A stretch of DNA of 64,000 nt from Closterium sp. Naga37s-1. Lineage: Eukaryota; Streptophyta; Zygnematophyceae; Desmidiales; Closteriaceae. How positions within the stretch are numbered: the first letter of the stretch is position 1; each line of letters begins with the position of its first letter. The stretch spans positions 3,517,001 to 3,581,000 of the forward strand of contig CANJKZ010000172.1 of the NCBI GenBank assembly GCA_947471745.1, written 5' to 3'. This document shows positions 61,129 through 64,000 of the stretch, piece after piece. A program made the position numbers and the translations under genes. The notes beneath the pieces are model-generated. The model saw only the letters and a list, made by a program, of their open reading frames with translations, searched no databases and was not told the DNA's origin.

Positions 61129-62418
61129 ATGGATATGGCAGCAATCGCATCCCCAGATCCGGCCCTGTCTCCACCAAAGCTGGGGCCGCGAGAACCTGAC
61201 AGCATTCCGCTCACTATGGCTCGCAGTGGGAGCACTTCTAGTTCGGAAAGCGCAGATTCCCGTCAGCAGCGACAGCCACACCTGCTCCGGTTGCAGGGTC
61301 ATGATAAGAAGTGGCAGGAATGGCGTGATTGGCTGATGACTCCTTGGGTTGCTGGAATGAAGACTTGGCAATTGCTGCTTCTGGTAAACCAAACTGGATC
61401 TTGCGAAGAGTCGTCTGTATCTCTTGTCCTAAGCATCGAAACATCTCCTTCAGGTTTAGCTTGCTTGTGTATATTGATTCGCTGACGCGATCTGCCTTGC
61501 GTTTTGTCCTTATGATCTTCGTCATCTCTCCACCCGCAGGCTCTGCTACCCTTCCTGCCAGCGATTACCATCGCTCTGGCGGCATCCCTTCCTATCCTCT
61601 TCATCGGAGTGGCAGCAGTGGCCATCACGGGTTTCGCTATGACCCCCATGCTGGTGCTTGCAGCTGTTCTCTTCCTCGCCTTCTTCCCCGCTCAGCGCCG
61701 CTGGCTGCTGCAGCTGGTGCAGCGCGTGGCGGCCTCCTTGCATCTGCTTCGGCCGCTTCCTCACGGGCAGCACGTGAAGCACACGGAGAAGCCGCGTGGC
61801 GAGGGCTGGAATCTCTCATCCGAACAGCAGCCTGCGCGCTCGCCTACTGTGGAACCTGTTTCTTTGGAATCAGTTTCTCCGTGTGAGGCTGGAAAGCCTG
61901 TTGAAAACGGTTCTAGCGTCCGCGCCGTAGTGACAAGCAGCCCTCGCCTTCAAAGCGGCCATGCAGTCGAAACCAGCATTCCCAGTGTGGCGGTATCATA
62001 TCACCCCACTATTCTTCCTGCAGAGAAGGCGGCGGGGACGGGCGGTGGGGGGGCAAAGATGGGTGAGGGAATGCGAGTGGCTGGCAAAGCTGCATCATCA
62101 GCCGGAAACGGTTCGCCCAAGACATCTGTTCGAGTAGCGCTTAGCCCGAGCAGAGGCAAGGCAGAAATTGCTGGTAAAGGTCTCAGTGAAGGAGGATCTC
62201 CTGCCAAATCAAAGGAGGGTAATCGGGAGGCTGGCAATGCGAGCAAGAATTTGGCGTCAGTGGAGCAGTCTGTGACTGGAAGCGCTGCAGAAAGGGCGCT
62301 CCAACCCGGAACGCCAGGAAGTGGCAATGGGAATGTTACTGCAGGGAAGAAGTCAGGGGCCACTAAGGGCCAACCAAAGTCTCAAGGGAAGAGCAAAGGG
62401 AAGAACAAGAGAGGATGA
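61129..62418 (+). CDS. Small membrane protein with hydrophobic hairpin-like segment
   Basis: Two exons, 61129-61383 and 61540-62418 (GT-AG, phase 0), 377 aa; not recognised. Residues 1-80 are hydrophilic and Ser/Pro-rich, ending in a Trp-rich stretch (KKWQEWRDWLMTPW). About 60 strongly hydrophobic residues follow with Pro at intervals (LLPFLPAITIALAASLPIL, then FIGVAAVAITGFAM, then LVLAAVLFLAFFP), enough for two membrane helices or a hairpin. After RRW comes a ~230-residue low-complexity, increasingly basic tail rich in Gly/Ser/Lys (GKSKGKNKRG at the end). The hydrophobic part continues smoothly across the intron, which supports the splice. A lipid-droplet or ER hairpin protein is one possibility; nothing proves it. 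Confidence 0.7.
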
Positions 62419-62968
62419 CATTGTTCCAGCATGATTCATGGTGATTCACAAAAATAAACGGTAGAGGTTCACAGTTTGTAGGTATGCTTGGATTTCAAAG
62501 TTTTTGGATGAATGTACCGTATCTGGATTTATATGCAGTGCTGATCTAACGGTAATAAAAGTTTGGAAAATAACTGACCTGATATAATTCTGAAGTGGAA
62601 ATAACTGAAGAATATAACTGAATCATACACATGCCTTTTCCTACTACAAACCATGCTGATATCGTAAACATGTTAAATTTCGTCATTTTGAATTCAAACA
62701 AATTCTGATTGCATAGACTTGAAACTTGTCAGGTCAAGACGACTAATCATGGAATGCTGATTAACAATCTAGTTCAGGTTGTTTGTAGAGAATTTCTTAG
62801 TCAAACTAATCACATTGCACTACACTGAACTAAATTTAAAAATACGTCTGATCTGCACATTATGATTGTTATTATCGATAACAGAACGAAATTACAAAAA
62901 ATGATAAAAATGGAAGGACATTAGCGAATCAGATTCTAAACAAATGATATTCACAGCAAGGATAAACC
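62419..62968. other. A/T-rich region between convergent genes
   Basis: 3' flanks of the membrane-protein gene and the RING gene. aaaataaacgg (62449-62460) may act as a polyadenylation region. No gene seen. Confidence 0.5.
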
Positions 62969-64000
62969 TCACAATGCCATCCACCGTTCCACTCGAATCT
63001 TGCACCGCGCACAGCAAGGATGACCTCCAGCACGCTGCTGCGAGAGCACAAACACCAGCCAATTGTGAGCGAAACAAGAGAGATCGAAGAAACAGATTAT
63101 GTAGGGGGTGTTTGTTTACCTGAAGCACGTCTTTGCACACAGTGCAAGTGCAGCGGTGACCGCAAGGGAGAGCTAGCCACAGAGCCCGACGCTCCCAGCA
63201 AACCATGCACACCTCCTCGACCCCTCCCCCAGGATTTATTTGCTGGGGCAGTAGGGAACGAGCATCCATCATATTGCACTGCTGAAAAGGTTGCCCCACT
63301 GGCAGCTGCTTCGGCACGGGCAGTAGCGGCCGCATAAGTCCAGGACCCAGCGGGGGAAGCGGCTGCTGCATCCATGGAATCTGATGAGCTTGAGCAGTTG
63401 TCTGAGAGCGGAACTCCTGCAAAGATAGAGCAAAACATTAACAGCGAGACGAGAGGTTGCTTCTGCAAGGACATGCAGATAAGACTTACCTGGCTCTGGT
63501 ATGGGTGAAAGCAGTTCGTAGGCAGCATGGGCGCCTGTTTCGGTTGACCATGTGGGTTTTGCATGGCCCACATGTTGTAGGCACCCTGAGCTCTCGGCTC
63601 GAGCGGTTTGAGTGATAGAGGCGCGTCTTCCCCGCTGACGTGACTCGGAAGTTTCCGAGTCGAGTCCATCGAGTAGCTTCCCAGCACTGGCTGGGAAGAT
63701 TCTGCCGCGACTGACGGTTTGTCGCGCGCTCCATGGAATGCCGAACTTTCGGCATCAGTAGCTGGATGAAACGGATCTTGCAGCTTCGAGAGAGCGTCCA
63801 TGGTGGTATATCCCTCCTGGCCGGAGCTGGGAGGTGAATTGCCGCGAGCAGTCAACGGCATGAACTGGTGCAGAACGGATCCATGCACGTTCACCGGCAG
63901 TAGCCCGGCTCCAGAGAAGCCGAAGGGTTTTGCGTTCGCTTGACCAAACATATCGTTCGCGTCAAGCATGTTCAGCGACTTCAGCATCGTCGGATCTGGC
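62969..64000 (-). CDS. RING-finger protein, C-terminal part (gene continues off window)
   Basis: Minus-strand exons: 64000-63490 (start may lie beyond the window; first Met at 63987), 63416-63120, 63037 or 63034 to 62969. GT-AG with phase 0 throughout. The N-terminal part is Pro/Ser/Gln-rich and apparently unstructured (NMLDANDMFGQANAKPF, ending HPYQSQ). A C-terminal C3HC4-type RING follows: CMVC, then PCGH, C-x2-C in CTCTVC, and after the last intron CCARC, ending VERWMAL. This type of C-terminal RING usually belongs to E3 ubiquitin ligases; the substrate is unknown. The last acceptor is a tandem cagcag. Confidence 0.82.

Overview
The window looks like nuclear DNA of a repeat-rich eukaryote, most likely a green (streptophyte) alga. 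The signs are: multi-exon genes with GT-AG introns, long microsatellites, very short-LTR Copia elements primed by initiator tRNA-Met, a chromodomain Ty3/Gypsy element, and DOMON/copper-monooxygenase and YHYH-domain genes. The Copia proteins resemble those I associate with zygnematophytes such as Closterium, but that placement is inference. No bacterial operon, phage or CRISPR signal is present.

Left part (1-20.2 kb) is mostly nested retrotransposons. Copia-A (3' end only, +) sits in an old, decayed Copia (D, 2.8-5.3 kb). Copia-B (5555-9794, minus, internally deleted, TSD ggtta) lies just 3' of D. Copia-C (10550-18203, +, identical 136-bp LTRs, TSD ggtga) is nearly intact. C interrupts a pseudogene fragment that duplicates the 3' end of the monooxygenase gene found downstream.

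Middle part (20.2-38.4 kb) carries host genes. There is a ten-exon DBH/MOXD-like copper monooxygenase (+, all six copper ligands visible but one in-frame TAG). Convergent to it is a five-exon YHYH-domain secreted protein (minus) with a very long Gly-Gly-Met repeat. Divergent from that is a two-exon gene for a ~2.1-kDa-residue-scale (about 2118 aa) acidic low-complexity protein of unknown role (+).

Right part (38.4-60.2 kb) is again transposons: a MITE-like element with TA duplication, a tRNA-like SINE head, Copia-E (minus) chimeric with Copia-F (+), a coding-free 1.4-kb Copia derivative G (minus), and a 10.4-kb Gypsy chromovirus H (+) split by Copia-I (TSD gtgtg), which carries an inverted piece of its own pol. 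The last 4 kb hold a two-exon membrane protein gene (+) and the 3' part of a RING-finger gene (minus, running off the window).

The most interesting non-gene signal is an 18-nt dyad at the same place in the LTRs of most of the Copia elements, whose arms differ between elements while often staying complementary.
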